DNA from: CAZJHX01 sp964545715
GTDB taxonomy: Bacteria; Myxococcota_A; UBA9042; GCA-2863065
Assembly: GCA_964545715.1 (NCBI GenBank)
Contig: CAZJHX010000114.1
Coordinates: 1-34,092 of the forward strand
Direction: 5' to 3'
DNA: 34,092 nucleotides
Shown here: in pieces, positions 15,459-22,765 of the stretch
Layout of the letters: every line of letters begins with the position of its first letter
Position numbering within the stretch: position 1 is the stretch's first letter
Program-made: the position numbers and the translations under genes
The notes under the pieces: model-generated
The model's input: the letters and a program-made list of their open reading frames with translations, nothing else
Database searches by the model: none
What the model was told of the DNA's origin: nothing

Positions 15459-17558
15459 CTAAAAGACCCCCGTGTACGTAGCCATTATCCGGTTCTCGTT
15501 GAAGATCACGTCCGTTTCGCCCACCGCGGTGTCCGTGCGGTCAAAGCGCAGCTCAAGCCAGTGCCTCGGATGAAACTTGAAATCCAACTCCGCACCGTAA
15601 ACGATCTGCAGCGCTTCGTCTTTGAATATCCATTGCGGGCTGCCGTGCAGCGCATAACGCAGCCACCAGGTCGGCTTCTGCTCCAGATAGAGCTCCGCGC
15701 CGATGGTCTGGTACAGGTCGGGCGCAAAGTACGGGATGCGCGTGCCCTCGCTGGTCGTCACGAAGCTCTCGCCCGTGTACTCCACCGACACCTCCAGGCT
15801 CACCGGGTCCTCGAGAATGCCCAGGCCGGTGCGGGCGTACCAGTCGTAGCCGCGGTTGTCGATGTCCTGCAGGGTGCGCACGTCGGTGTGCCGCCAGTGG
15901 CCGATGCTGCCGCCCGCGCCCACGCTCCAGGGGCCCACGACGTTCCAGTCAAACTCCAAGTGCAGGTCGTGAACGACCGTATTGGACGTGACCGCATCCA
16001 TGGTGGAGAAGTCCTCGCGGCGCGCGACCCACGTGCGGTACTCGAAGTTGTGCCACTCCTGGCTGAACTTGATGCGCCCCCCGACAAACCCGTTGCCCGG
16101 TCCCTCGACGTAGCCGTTGGCGTTGGCCAGAAAATCCAGCAGCGTGCGCGGCCCCAGCCTCAGCGTGAGGCCCGCGAATCCGCCGTGCGAGTGCGTCTGC
16201 AGGGTGGTGCGGTTCTCGATAAACGAGTCGCCCTGGGCAAAGGCAAACACGTAGCCCGCCCGGTATCGGATCAGCTTGGTCGGCTCGTGCTCAAACCACA
16301 CCCTGCCCACCTGGCGCTCCTGAAGGCGGCTCTGCTCCAGCTCGTACCGTCCGCTGATGCGTGGCGCGATCGATATCTCCAGGTCCTGCAGCACCTTGCG
16401 CAGACTGGGATCGCCCGGATCCTCCACCAGTAGGCGCCGATACATCTCGATGGCCATCGGCTTGTCGCCGCGCCCGTCATGCACCATGGCCAGCGCGCGG
16501 GTCGTGCCGGGACGCGCCGGATCGTTCAAGGCAACGTACTCCAGGTACTCCAGGGCCTTGTCGTAGTCATCGTAGGCCTGATGGATCAGCGCGGCACGCA
16601 CCCGCGCGCCCACCTGTCGGCCGTCGGTCAGGGGCAGCCGGACCAGCAGCGCATCCCACTCAGCGGCGGCCGCCTGGTCGCGCCCCATCCCAAGCAGGGT
16701 AAAGGCCAGCGCGTCGCGAGCGTCCAGGTCGTTGGGCGCGTGATGGAGCAGCGCACGCAGGGCTCGTACGCGCCCCTTAGAGTCGTCCCGCCAGCCGTAA
16801 ACGCTGGCCAGGCCGCGCAGCCCGTCGATGTCGCCGCTCTTCGCCGGCGCGGCCAGGGTGTAGGCCCGCAGCGCGCTCTCGTCGTCCTCCATCAGCACCG
16901 ACAGCTGAGCGATCTTTCGCAGCACGGCCGCGTCGCCGGGCGCCATCGTCAGAATGTCCTCGTAGTGCGCGCGAGCGTCCCGCCAATGCCGCAGATGCTC
17001 CCGCAGCTCCGCGAGCTCTCGCAGCACCTCGATCGGCTGCGGCGCCAGCTCCACCAGGCGGTCCATCGCGGCGGCGGCAGCGACCGGGCGCCCCAACGAC
17101 TTGTACATCTGAATCAGCCGCCGAATGCTGTTGGCGTCGGTTGGATCGCGCGCGAGGATGCGCTCGGTGATCATCGCCGCGTGCTCCAGGTGGCCCGCCG
17201 CCTCCATGGCGGTGGCCAGGTCCGCCAGCACATCCGGATCGTTCGGGGTCAGCCGCCGTAGCCGCTTCAGCAGCGCCAGCGCCTGGTTGGGCTGGTTGGT
17301 CGCGACCATCAGCTCGCTCATGAGCTTCAGCGCCGCGACATCGGTCGGCGCCGTCTCCAAATACGGCTGCAGCAGCTCCACGGCACGCTGCGTCTCGCCC
17401 AGCTCGTGAAACGCGCGCGCCTGTTCGACAGCATCCGGGGATCCGGCGACAGCAACGCGCATCGGCGCCACGACCACCGCGAGGAGCACTAACGTCAGGA
17501 GCAGGAGGCGCGCTCTCAGCGGCCGTCGCTCAGGAGACTGCGTCGGTGCGCATGGCAT
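15459..17558 (-). CDS. pelB: PelB-like outer-membrane exporter: TPR superhelix plus C-terminal beta-barrel
   Basis: About 699 residues. A signal peptide (LLLLTLVLLAVVV core, likely cleavage after A38 in AVA-GS) is followed by about ten TPR-type repeats (residues 40-430, for example AVELLQPYLETAPTDVAALK and AIEMYRRLLVEDPGDPSLRK). A beta-rich region (about 440-699) rich in alternating aromatic strands ends in a terminal phenylalanine (TYTGVF), the usual Bam-recognised ending. This matches the PelB plan of periplasmic TPRs and an outer-membrane pore, but the Pseudomonas protein is about 1190 residues, so the TPR scaffold is much shorter. The start at 17558 overlaps the end of the BcsB-like gene by 29 bases. 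It could equally be called a BcsC-like exporter; the pel neighbours favour PelB. Confidence 0.8.
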   Translation of the reverse strand: MPCAPTQSPERRPLRARLLLLTLVLLAVVVAPMRVAVAGSPDAVEQARAFHELGETQRAVELLQPYLETAPTDVAALKLMSELMVATNQPNQALALLKRLRRLTPNDPDVLADLATAMEAAGHLEHAAMITERILARDPTDANSIRRLIQMYKSLGRPVAAAAAMDRLVELAPQPIEVLRELAELREHLRHWRDARAHYEDILTMAPGDAAVLRKIAQLSVLMEDDESALRAYTLAAPAKSGDIDGLRGLASVYGWRDDSKGRVRALRALLHHAPNDLDARDALAFTLLGMGRDQAAAAEWDALLVRLPLTDGRQVGARVRAALIHQAYDDYDKALEYLEYVALNDPARPGTTRALAMVHDGRGDKPMAIEMYRRLLVEDPGDPSLRKVLQDLEISIAPRISGRYELEQSRLQERQVGRVWFEHEPTKLIRYRAGYVFAFAQGDSFIENRTTLQTHSHGGFAGLTLRLGPRTLLDFLANANGYVEGPGNGFVGGRIKFSQEWHNFEYRTWVARREDFSTMDAVTSNTVVHDLHLEFDWNVVGPWSVGAGGSIGHWRHTDVRTLQDIDNRGYDWYARTGLGILEDPVSLEVSVEYTGESFVTTSEGTRIPYFAPDLYQTIGAELYLEQKPTWWLRYALHGSPQWIFKDEALQIVYGAELDFKFHPRHWLELRFDRTDTAVGETDVIFNENRIMATYTGVF

Positions 17559-19902
17559 CGCGAATACGTACCACCACGAGAACGACCAGCAGCAGACCGA
17601 GAATGACGAAGACCAGGTAAGCCACCTGATGTTTCGCCTCCGGCGCGGCCGCCGGACCCGTCTGACCATGTGCGCCGTTCTGTCCGTTGGCCAGAGGCAA
17701 AGTCGAAGCCGCCCCACCGTCGTCGGCCTCCGCCAGCGGCACGCGCGGGGTCAGCGACTGCGCCGGAGCCTTCTGCGGCTCTTCGCCGGGCGCCGGGATC
17801 AGCACCTGCATCGTGCCATTCGAGCCGACAATGACGCCGGCGCCGCCCAGGCGGTCCACCTTGCGCTGAACCCACAAGTACTCGCCGGCCTCTGCCGCCG
17901 CCGCGTCGCCGTTGGCGCCGGAGACCACGATCAGGTTGCGACGCGGGTTCCAGGGCGACGGACCCAGGTGAATCCACCCGCCGTCAGCGCGATACTCGCT
18001 CTCGCTGAACTTGTCGATGCCCTCGGGCGCGTCCCACGCCGTGAACAGCGACTCGGCGACGGACGACTGGATGCTCGAGTTTGAGCGAACCAGGCCGTAA
18101 TCACCGACCACGATGATGTCGCGACCGTTCTGGTCAGCGGCATCCAGCTGGCTGACCCGCTTGACCCACGGGTGCACCCACTGCGTAGACATGCGGCCCT
18201 GTGCGTCGCGAACGCGCGGCAGCGACTTACCCAGGAAGGCGGCGATGTTGGCCACGGCGGTCAGCGACTCGTCGGTCGGCATGTCAGACACCACAAACAC
18301 GGTGCCGTTCAGGTTCGGCTCTTTGGCCGCGACCCACGGGTACGATCGCAGCGACGCGGTAGCCGCCTCCTCCAGCGGATAGGCGATGAACGACGTGTTG
18401 TACACGGTCACCCAGGCCATCTCGGGGAAGTTGTAGTGGCAGTCGGGGTCACCGATATCCAGGAAGAACTCCAAGTCGAGCAGCAGCACCCGATCGGTGA
18501 GGGCCTCGTCCGGGATGATGATGTCCGCCTCCAGCTTGCGCGCGGTGCGCGGGGCCAGCCGGACGCTGCGGATGGGCTGACGGTTCAGCTTTACGAGCAG
18601 CGACGAGGTCTGCGGAACCAGCAGCTCCGAGTAGCTCATGATCAGCCGGATGAAGGCCGGCGACTTCACGCGCCCGACGAACGGGTTGGGGAAGGCAAGG
18701 CGGAGGTAGTGATGGAACTTGCCGCGCTCCGTGCGGTCGCTGGAGCCGAGATCGGCCAGGCTGATCGTCTGCGTGCCGGTCTTGCCCGCTTCCGAGGGAT
18801 CCGGCAGCTCAGGCCGGGTGTCGAAGCTGACCGCGCGGCGCGGGGGCTCGCCCTCTTTCGGCGCCCAATGCTCGGACAGATGCGGCATGGACAGCGCAGT
18901 GACCGCTTTGGACAGCGCCTGCCCGTCCGCGCCGGTCACGACCAGCGCGCGGCGGCTCGGGTTCCACGGGTTCCGCGCCTCGACGACGTAGCCCTGACCG
19001 TTGCCGTTGGCGTTGGCCAGCGAGTTGCCGACGTCCAGCCCTTCGCTGACAAAGTTGCTCACGAAGTCCAGCGGCCCGATGACGATGATGTTCTGTTCAC
19101 GCAGCCTTGACCGGACATCCTCGGTGATCTCGCCGACCGCGGTGACCTCCAGCATGCCGCGCGGGAAGCGCGAGCCGACGCCGATGCGAGCCGAGACAAC
19201 GCCGATGCCGTTCAGCACCTCTGGGCCGGCATCCGTCGGCACCACGATAATCGCGTGGGTCTTCTTCTCGGTGTCCGTGCCGCGCTCATACGACAGCGCC
19301 GGACGCATGTACGTCTGCGGGAAGCCCGACACGTCTTTGGTGACCGGCTTCTCCCGATACTGAATCGTCAGGCGACTCTCTTTTTGAATCGACATCCACA
19401 GCGCCGGGCTATGCACGTCGTCACACAGCTCGAGGTCGCTGCGCATCTTGGCCACGATCTCGATCTTGTTGGACTCACCCAGCTTGAAGTACGCCGGGTC
19501 CACGGACCACACCACCTTGCCGTTGCGCGCGTTCTGCACGTTGAGGAAGACGCTGTCGACCCCGTTGCCGTTGACGTTGGCCGTGATGGCCGACAGGCGC
19601 TCGATCAGCACAGGCGAGTGGTTGAAGTGCAGCTCCAGCAGCGCGTCGGACGTCAACTCCCACTGCTCGGGCAGCGGGAACCAGAACTCCACCTGTACAA
19701 GAACGCCTCGATAGGTTTTGGTCTCGTCACCAGCAAACGGGATGTCCGCGGTCTGAGGCTCTTGCTCGAGCGCCTCTTCGAACTCCGCGGTACCATCGAC
19801 TACGGCCTCGTCGCCGCCGTCTGGCCCATCTTGTGCTGTGGCAACCGGTATGCAAATCGCTGTCGCGATCAGACCGGCAAGCAGGCACGGCGTCAACCGC
19901 AT
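17530..19902 (-). CDS. BcsB-like periplasmic polysaccharide synthase subunit
   Basis: 790 residues with a cleavable signal peptide (MRLTPCLLAGLIATAICIPV, cleavage near ATA-QDG) and a single C-terminal transmembrane helix (VAYLVFVILGLLLVVLVVV), the topology of cellulose synthase subunit BcsB. Two copies of a module are visible. Each has a jelly-roll carbohydrate-binding-like half (FWFPLPEQW..LLELHFNHS and YLRLAFPNPF..RLIMSYS) followed by a flavodoxin-like half with NP(S/R)R-type loops (WNPSRRALVVTGADG and WNPRRNLIVVSGANG), matching the CBD1-FD1-CBD2-FD2 layout. The ATG at 19902 has AGAGGTG six bases upstream. It begins the operon where pelA would usually stand. No bcsA is in the window. A Pro/Gly/Gln-rich linker precedes the TM helix. 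Confidence 0.82.
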   Translation of the reverse strand: MRLTPCLLAGLIATAICIPVATAQDGPDGGDEAVVDGTAEFEEALEQEPQTADIPFAGDETKTYRGVLVQVEFWFPLPEQWELTSDALLELHFNHSPVLIERLSAITANVNGNGVDSVFLNVQNARNGKVVWSVDPAYFKLGESNKIEIVAKMRSDLELCDDVHSPALWMSIQKESRLTIQYREKPVTKDVSGFPQTYMRPALSYERGTDTEKKTHAIIVVPTDAGPEVLNGIGVVSARIGVGSRFPRGMLEVTAVGEITEDVRSRLREQNIIVIGPLDFVSNFVSEGLDVGNSLANANGNGQGYVVEARNPWNPSRRALVVTGADGQALSKAVTALSMPHLSEHWAPKEGEPPRRAVSFDTRPELPDPSEAGKTGTQTISLADLGSSDRTERGKFHHYLRLAFPNPFVGRVKSPAFIRLIMSYSELLVPQTSSLLVKLNRQPIRSVRLAPRTARKLEADIIIPDEALTDRVLLLDLEFFLDIGDPDCHYNFPEMAWVTVYNTSFIAYPLEEAATASLRSYPWVAAKEPNLNGTVFVVSDMPTDESLTAVANIAAFLGKSLPRVRDAQGRMSTQWVHPWVKRVSQLDAADQNGRDIIVVGDYGLVRSNSSIQSSVAESLFTAWDAPEGIDKFSESEYRADGGWIHLGPSPWNPRRNLIVVSGANGDAAAAEAGEYLWVQRKVDRLGGAGVIVGSNGTMQVLIPAPGEEPQKAPAQSLTPRVPLAEADDGGAASTLPLANGQNGAHGQTGPAAAPEAKHQVAYLVFVILGLLLVVLVVVRIRDAMRTDAVS

Positions 19903-19987
19903 GCTATTCACCTCTTTACTCCAGCCCCTCACCAATTGCCGTGAGTAACACGGCCCCGTCGGCTAATGCAAGGCACCTTCCAACGGA

Positions 19988-20046
19988 TTACACTGGCACT
20001 GTAACTCACATCCCTCAAGTCTGTACAGCGTAAGATTTCCAGTGTA
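19988..20046. promoter_or_regulatory. Dyad-rich divergent control region between the pel/bcs operon and pcnB
   Basis: Three symmetrical elements lie in 60 bases: an imperfect palindrome TTACACTG..CACTGTAA (19988-20004), a perfect CTGTACAG (20021-20028), and CCAGTGTA (20039-20046), the reverse complement of TACACTGG (19989-19996). The gap between the start codons is about 173 bases and no other gene fits in it. The elements could be operators for the polysaccharide operon, but the regulator is not identifiable. Confidence 0.35.
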
Positions 20047-20075
20047 GGCGGTAGCTTAGGCGGCTCGGGATAGGG

Positions 20076-21422
20076 ATGTCCGCACTTGACCGCAGCCGAG
20101 CTATCACTATCATCCGCTTCGACGCGATGCCGAAGTCCCTCTCACCCATACTCCCAGCCAAACTGCCCCGCCACACGCTCGATGCGGATGCGGTCATGGT
20201 GTGCCGGCGCCTTCAGGAGGCCGGCCACGAGACGTTCCTGGTGGGCGGATGTGTGCGCGACATCATACTGGGCCGCACCCCCAAGGACTTCGACGTCGGC
20301 ACGCTGGCCACGCCCAATCAGGTGCGCCGGCTGTTTCGCAACTGCCGGATCATCGGGCGCCGCTTCCGCCTGGCCCACATCGTCTTCGGCGCCAAGATAA
20401 TAGAGGTCGCCACCTTCCGCGGCGGAGACGTGGAGGGCGAAGAGAACGAGGGCGATCCGGAAGACAAGCTGATCCTGAGGGCCAACAACTTCGGCACGCC
20501 CGAAGAGGACGCGCTGTCTCGCGACTTCACCGTCAACGGCCTCTTCTACGACCCGATCGCCGAGAAGATCATCGATCACGTTCAGGGCTACCAGGACATC
20601 CGCGCCGGGCTCATGCGAACGATCGGCGGCCCGGCGGACAGGTTCCAGGAGGATCCGGTCCGCATCCTGCGCGCGGTGAAGTTTTCGTCGCGACTGGGCT
20701 TCGATGTGGAGCCGGAGACGTTGGTGGCCATGAGCACCGTCGCGCAGGACATCTCCCGCTGCCCGATGCCCCGGGTCACCGAGGAGATGTACCGAATCGC
20801 CGAGTCCGGCCACATGAAGGCCGCCGTGGAACTCATGATCCAGACCAACGTATTGCCGGTAATGCTGCCGGAGGTCGCCCAGTACGTCGAAAAGCACCGC
20901 GACGAATACCTGAAACATCTCGAGGTAGTCGACCTCCTGAAGCGTGCGCACGGCGGGCTGCGCCGAGAGTTCGTTCTCAGTCTGCTGTTCTACCCGATCG
21001 CCCTGCGCCGCTTGCAGGAAGCCGACGTCGAGCCCGGTCCGGCCTGGGGCAAGTCCACAGAGGAGTGGTTCCGGCCTATCGGCATCCGGATGCACGTCGC
21101 GGTCAAGCACCGCATGCGGCTGCGCAACCTGATGGCGTTTGTCGGCCGCTTCATCGGCGAGGTGGCCGGTCGAAAGCCGCGCCGCATGGGAGCTCACGAG
21201 CTACAGGCGATGCCGCAGGGGCTGACGCTGCTGCGACTGCACCAGCGGGTCTACGGGGGTGTCGAGGACGCCTACCATCGAGCGCGTACGATGGCCAAAG
21301 AGCAGTTCGTACCATGGGTCCCGGTTTCTGAAGCCGCCACCACGTCCCCTCCGGACGACGGCCCGCCCCCGAGACGCCGACGCAGACGACGCCGGAGACG
21401 GGCCCGACCTGCAGAAGGTTGA
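20076..21422 (+). CDS. pcnB: Poly(A) polymerase I / tRNA nucleotidyltransferase family, PAP-type
   Basis: Adds 3' adenosines to RNA for turnover. 448 residues. Seen: FLVGGCVRD (G57-D62), the catalytic carboxylates in PKDFDVGT (D71, D73), then IIGRRFRLAHIVF, which resembles the signature that separates bacterial poly(A) polymerases from CCA-adding enzymes. Next come LSRDFTVNGLFYDP and RFQEDPVRILRAVKF. The C-terminus ends in a run of about ten arginines (430-441), a basic tail likely to bind RNA. The start at 20076 is one option; an ATG at 20127 (MPKSLSP) lies closer to the conserved core and neither has a good ribosome site. Divergent from the polysaccharide operon. Confidence 0.9.
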   Translation: MSALDRSRAITIIRFDAMPKSLSPILPAKLPRHTLDADAVMVCRRLQEAGHETFLVGGCVRDIILGRTPKDFDVGTLATPNQVRRLFRNCRIIGRRFRLAHIVFGAKIIEVATFRGGDVEGEENEGDPEDKLILRANNFGTPEEDALSRDFTVNGLFYDPIAEKIIDHVQGYQDIRAGLMRTIGGPADRFQEDPVRILRAVKFSSRLGFDVEPETLVAMSTVAQDISRCPMPRVTEEMYRIAESGHMKAAVELMIQTNVLPVMLPEVAQYVEKHRDEYLKHLEVVDLLKRAHGGLRREFVLSLLFYPIALRRLQEADVEPGPAWGKSTEEWFRPIGIRMHVAVKHRMRLRNLMAFVGRFIGEVAGRKPRRMGAHELQAMPQGLTLLRLHQRVYGGVEDAYHRARTMAKEQFVPWVPVSEAATTSPPDDGPPPRRRRRRRRRRARPAEG

Positions 21423-21459
21423 CACCGGGGCGGCGACGCTGTTTTAAGAGCCCTACACT

Positions 21460-22179
21460 ATGATGTCTCTGAGCTTGCTCCTGTCTGCGCTGACACTCTC
21501 CGCGCCGGATCCGGCGGCCATCCTCAAGCAGGTTGACCAGGCGGCGAGCCGCGCCTCCGACATGGTCATGACGCTGGATATCGCGGTGTCGACACGCGGC
21601 AGCGAGCCTCTGCGCCGGTCGCTGAAGGTCTGGCAGCTGGGGTCCGACCAGCGCATGGTCAAGTTCACGGCGCCGGCCCGGCTGCGCGGCACGGGCATCC
21701 TGAAGACGACGGACCACACCTCTTTGTATACAGCCGCCTACAAGCGCGTGCGACGCATCGCGGGCAAGCAGGGCGGCGGCTCGTTCATGGGGACGGGCTT
21801 CTCCATCAACGATCTGGCGCGCGTCCGCTTCTCCGACGACTACATGGCGACGCTGGGCGCCGACACCATCGGCCACTGGGTGCTGGTGCTGAAGCCCAAC
21901 AAGCCGGACGACCACCGCCACGCTCTGCTGAAGCTGGAGGTCCGGCAAAGCGACCACCTGGTGCATCGGATCACCACCCTGGACGCAGCCGGCAAGACGA
22001 TGCGGACCATCGTGGCCGACCAATTCAAGACCGTGGGCAAGTACACGATCGCGCATCATATTCAGATCGACGAGGCGGCCTCGGGCAAGCGCACTGTCGC
22101 CAAGATCAAAGCGGTCACGTTTGACACCGGGCTGTCGCAGGCCTGGTTTTCGGAGCGCCAGCTGAAGCGGGCTCCATGA
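21460..22179 (+). CDS. Outer-membrane lipoprotein-sorting protein (LolA/RseB-like fold)
   Basis: 239 residues with a short signal peptide (SLSLLLSALTLS). It resembles the periplasmic LolA-like family often annotated as outer membrane lipoprotein-sorting protein. Evidence: MVMTLDIAVSTRGSEPLRRS, MVKFTAPARLRGTGILK and the GSFMGTGFSINDLARV region, where family members carry GSFMGSDFSYEDM-like sequence. These proteins are predicted to bind lipids or lipoproteins in the periplasm and usually neighbour an RND/MMPL exporter and a DUF1302-type barrel. Here a barrel gene is present two genes downstream but no exporter. The start may be either of two consecutive ATGs. It heads a three-gene operon with spacings of 28 and 12 bases. 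Confidence 0.85.
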   Translation: MMSLSLLLSALTLSAPDPAAILKQVDQAASRASDMVMTLDIAVSTRGSEPLRRSLKVWQLGSDQRMVKFTAPARLRGTGILKTTDHTSLYTAAYKRVRRIAGKQGGGSFMGTGFSINDLARVRFSDDYMATLGADTIGHWVLVLKPNKPDDHRHALLKLEVRQSDHLVHRITTLDAAGKTMRTIVADQFKTVGKYTIAHHIQIDEAASGKRTVAKIKAVTFDTGLSQAWFSERQLKRAP

Positions 22180-22207
22180 GTTCTAATTTTGTATGTGGGA
22201 GACAACG

Positions 22208-22753
22208 ATGAAAAAACTGGTTCAACTGATGATTCTGACCGGCGCTGCCATGGCGCTGATCGCGTGTGGCACGGACGACGACGGCACTGACGGCACGACC
22301 GACGGGCACGACGGCCACTTCATGGGCGGGCTGTACACGATGCAGATCACCGAGGCCAAGGACAACTGCTTCGACGGCGCCCTGGAAGAGCTCTTCAAGG
22401 ACGGCGACGGCAACCTGAACGCCCTGACCAACCAGGTCGAGCTGCCGATGAGCACCGATCTGCCCAAGGCAGGCACGATCAAGCTGCAGGACCCCTTCGC
22501 GGACATGGACGTGACCTGGGAGGCCGACGGCGACAACATGAAGATCGCCGAGGCGACTCAGACGGCGGTGTCCCTGGGCACGCAGTTCGACGGGTGCACC
22601 GCCGACATGAAGGTGTCGGCCACTGTCACCACGGGTGACACGGTGACCGTCGCAGCCAACCTGGAGATCACGAAGCTCAACGATGACGAGGACTGCCCGA
22701 CCATCGACAACCCGGGCTGCGCCGTCACGCTGACGATGACCGGCACCAAGTAG
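22208..22753 (+). CDS. Small Asp-rich lipoprotein of unknown function
   Basis: 181 residues. A lipoprotein signal (MKKLVQLMILTGAAMALIAC, lipobox LIAC) is followed by an Asp/Gly/Thr-rich spacer (GTDDDGTDGTTDGHDGH). The mature domain is of unknown type, with four cysteines that could pair (DNCFDG, DGCTAD, DEDCPT, PGCAV) and a strand-rich C-terminus (ATVTTGDTVTVAANLEITK). The start ATG at 22208 has GGGAG upstream; an earlier ATG at 22193 would disrupt the signal peptide. I do not recognise the family. Its place between the LolA-like protein and the outer-membrane barrel suggests it is cargo or a partner of that pair. Confidence 0.85.
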   Translation: MKKLVQLMILTGAAMALIACGTDDDGTDGTTDGHDGHFMGGLYTMQITEAKDNCFDGALEELFKDGDGNLNALTNQVELPMSTDLPKAGTIKLQDPFADMDVTWEADGDNMKIAEATQTAVSLGTQFDGCTADMKVSATVTTGDTVTVAANLEITKLNDDEDCPTIDNPGCAVTLTMTGTK

Positions 22754-22765
22754 CGCCCGCTGCTT

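Noticed and set aside
17530..19902. PelA (deacetylase/hydrolase) at the head of the pel operon
   Set aside because: No hydrolase or deacetylase motif; the duplicated jelly-roll/flavodoxin-like layout with a C-terminal TM fits BcsB.
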